In this document: positions 22,234-22,672 of the stretch, piece by piece
Position numbering within the stretch: position 1 is the stretch's first letter
Layout: each line of letters opens with the position of its first letter
Assembly (NCBI GenBank): GCA_050744245.1
Contig: JBOGGX010000115.1
Location: 1-22,672, forward strand
Direction of reading: 5' to 3'
DNA length: 22,672 nucleotides
DNA from: JBOGGX01 sp050744245
GTDB lineage: Bacteria > Actinomycetota > Acidimicrobiia > Acidimicrobiales > JBOGGX01
Program-made: the position numbers and the translations under genes
The notes under the pieces: generated by a model
Database searches by the model: none
The model's input: the letters and a program-made list of their open reading frames with translations, nothing else
What the model was told of the DNA's origin: nothing

Positions 22234-22476
22234 ATGGGCCTTGGCGTGAGCATCTTCTTGATCGCGGTCGGCGCCATCCTCACCTTCGCCGTCGAGACCA
22301 CCGTCTCCGGCATCGACATCAACGTCGTCGGCATCATCCTGATGATCGTCGGCGGCATCGGCCTGCTCTTGTCGCTGTTCATGATGAACAGCTTCCGGGC
22401 ACGCAGGACCGTCGTGCACGACGGCGCCGTGGTCCGTGACGAGCGGGTCGTCCATCAGGAGCCCCACGCGGTCTAG
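22234..22476 (+). CDS. Small two-helix membrane protein, DUF6458-like
   Basis: An 80-residue protein. MGLGVSIFLIAVGAILTFAV (1-20) and INVVGIILMIVGGIGLLLSLF (29-49) are two membrane helices joined by ETTVSGID; a basic, mostly Val/Arg/His/Glu tail of about 30 residues lies in the cytoplasm. The pattern GVSIFLIAxGAILTFAV...SGIDxNVVGxILMxVG is that of the actinobacterial DUF6458 family, of unknown function. GGAGGA lies 7 nt before the ATG. The stop TAG (22474-22476) consists of the TA that looks like the IS630 target site plus the first base of the insertion sequence, so the natural C-terminus may have been longer. Family members of about this size exist, so little may be lost. Confidence 0.88.
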   Translation: MGLGVSIFLIAVGAILTFAVETTVSGIDINVVGIILMIVGGIGLLLSLFMMNSFRARRTVVHDGAVVRDERVVHQEPHAV

Positions 22477-22672
22477 TGTCCTGACACAGAAGTTGTTAGA
22501 GCGTTGTTGGTGGGTGGGAATTTCGGTTGGTGCGGGCGTGTTCGCCCCGGTGAGCCAGCATGGGAGGAACGCTCATGGCCCGCCGAGGACGCCCCACCGT
22601 CGAGATCACTGTGACCGCCGAGGAGCGAGCGACGCTGGAACGGTGGTGCCGGCGCCGCAAGACCGCCGCCGG
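22474..22672 (+). mobile_element. Left end of an IS630-family insertion sequence (partial)
   Basis: After the dinucleotide TA at 22474-22475, the usual IS630/Tc1 target, the sequence GTGTCCTGACACAGAAG begins, which looks like the terminal inverted repeat; it contains the small palindrome GTGTC-CT-GACAC (22476-22487). A spacer and a ribosome binding site follow, then a transposase reading frame at 22575. The right end lies beyond the window, so the element border is inferred. AT content is a little higher here than in the neighbours. Confidence 0.7.
22575..22672 (+). CDS. IS630-family transposase, N-terminal part (runs off right edge)
   Basis: Thirty-two residues are visible. They read MARRGRPTVEITVTAEERA followed by LERWCRRRKTAA, matching the common opening of IS630-family transposases (basic start, then 'LTxEERxxLERWxRRxKTAQ'), which leads into the helix-turn-helix domain. 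GGGAGGA sits about 8 nt before the ATG. The DDE catalytic domain is outside the window, so whether the gene is intact is unknown. Confidence 0.75.
   Translation, partial: MARRGRPTVEITVTAEERATLERWCRRRKTAA

Noticed and set aside
20831..22249. Plus-strand open frame of 472 codons opposite the CoA transferase
   Set aside because: Antisense to the racemase-type gene, whose catalytic His, Asp and Glu are in place; no motifs in the shadow.

Overview
The window is about 22.7 kb of very GC-rich, densely coded DNA. GTG and TTG starts are common, adjacent genes often overlap by a few bases, and the gene set includes a GTP-type PEP carboxykinase, an Lrp/AsnC ligand-binding stand-alone protein, a DUF6458-like protein and XdhC proteins with an 'IFGAVDF' motif. 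Together these suggest an actinobacterium, probably of the Acidimicrobiia type. That placement is an inference from gene content, not from a marker gene.

Positions 1-8569, all on the minus strand, hold one large molybdenum-hydroxylase (aerobic CO dehydrogenase-like) locus. In transcription order it reads coxS, coxL, coxM, a perfect 13-bp hairpin, a decayed LysE-type exporter, coxD (MoxR ATPase), coxE (VWA protein), a small XdhC N-domain protein, a full XdhC, a MobA-like cytidylyltransferase and coxG, which runs off the left edge. The large subunit has the form II signature AYRGAGR, and the S-L-M order is that of form II clusters. CO may therefore not be the true substrate. CoxD/CoxE and XdhC/MobA/CoxG are the maturation and cofactor-supply parts of the same enzyme. 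Directly upstream on the same strand lies pyruvate kinase (8754-10235), whose active-site signature predicts a K+-independent enzyme.

Positions 10346-16035 hold housekeeping and accessory genes on both strands: a short DapA/NAL-superfamily aldolase, a HelD-like helicase divergent from a YqgE/AlgH protein, a putative lipoprotein with a non-standard start, a CzcD-type cation exporter and a zinc-ribbon L28 ribosomal protein. Positions 16036-18428 hold a cold-shock-like small protein overlapping pckG (PEP carboxykinase) and a stand-alone RAM-domain protein. Pyruvate kinase and PEP carboxykinase place two enzymes of the PEP/pyruvate/oxaloacetate node 6 kb apart.

Positions 18542-22672 hold a four-helix membrane protein divergent from a PaaI-like thioesterase, a PF03640-type lipoprotein, and a clearly decayed stretch (19982-20920). 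In that stretch a PIG-L deacetylase and an SRPBCC protein are broken by deletions and frameshifts. After it come an alpha-methylacyl-CoA racemase-type CoA transferase, a small two-helix membrane protein, and the left end of an IS630-family insertion sequence whose border coincides with that protein's stop codon. The longest gap without a gene is 227 bp (11114-11340); it holds two hairpins. I saw no rRNA, tRNA, CRISPR array or riboswitch. I found no convincing wholly new system; the most informative points are the form II cox locus with its internal hairpin, the two decayed loci and the cold-shock-like/PEPCK coupling.
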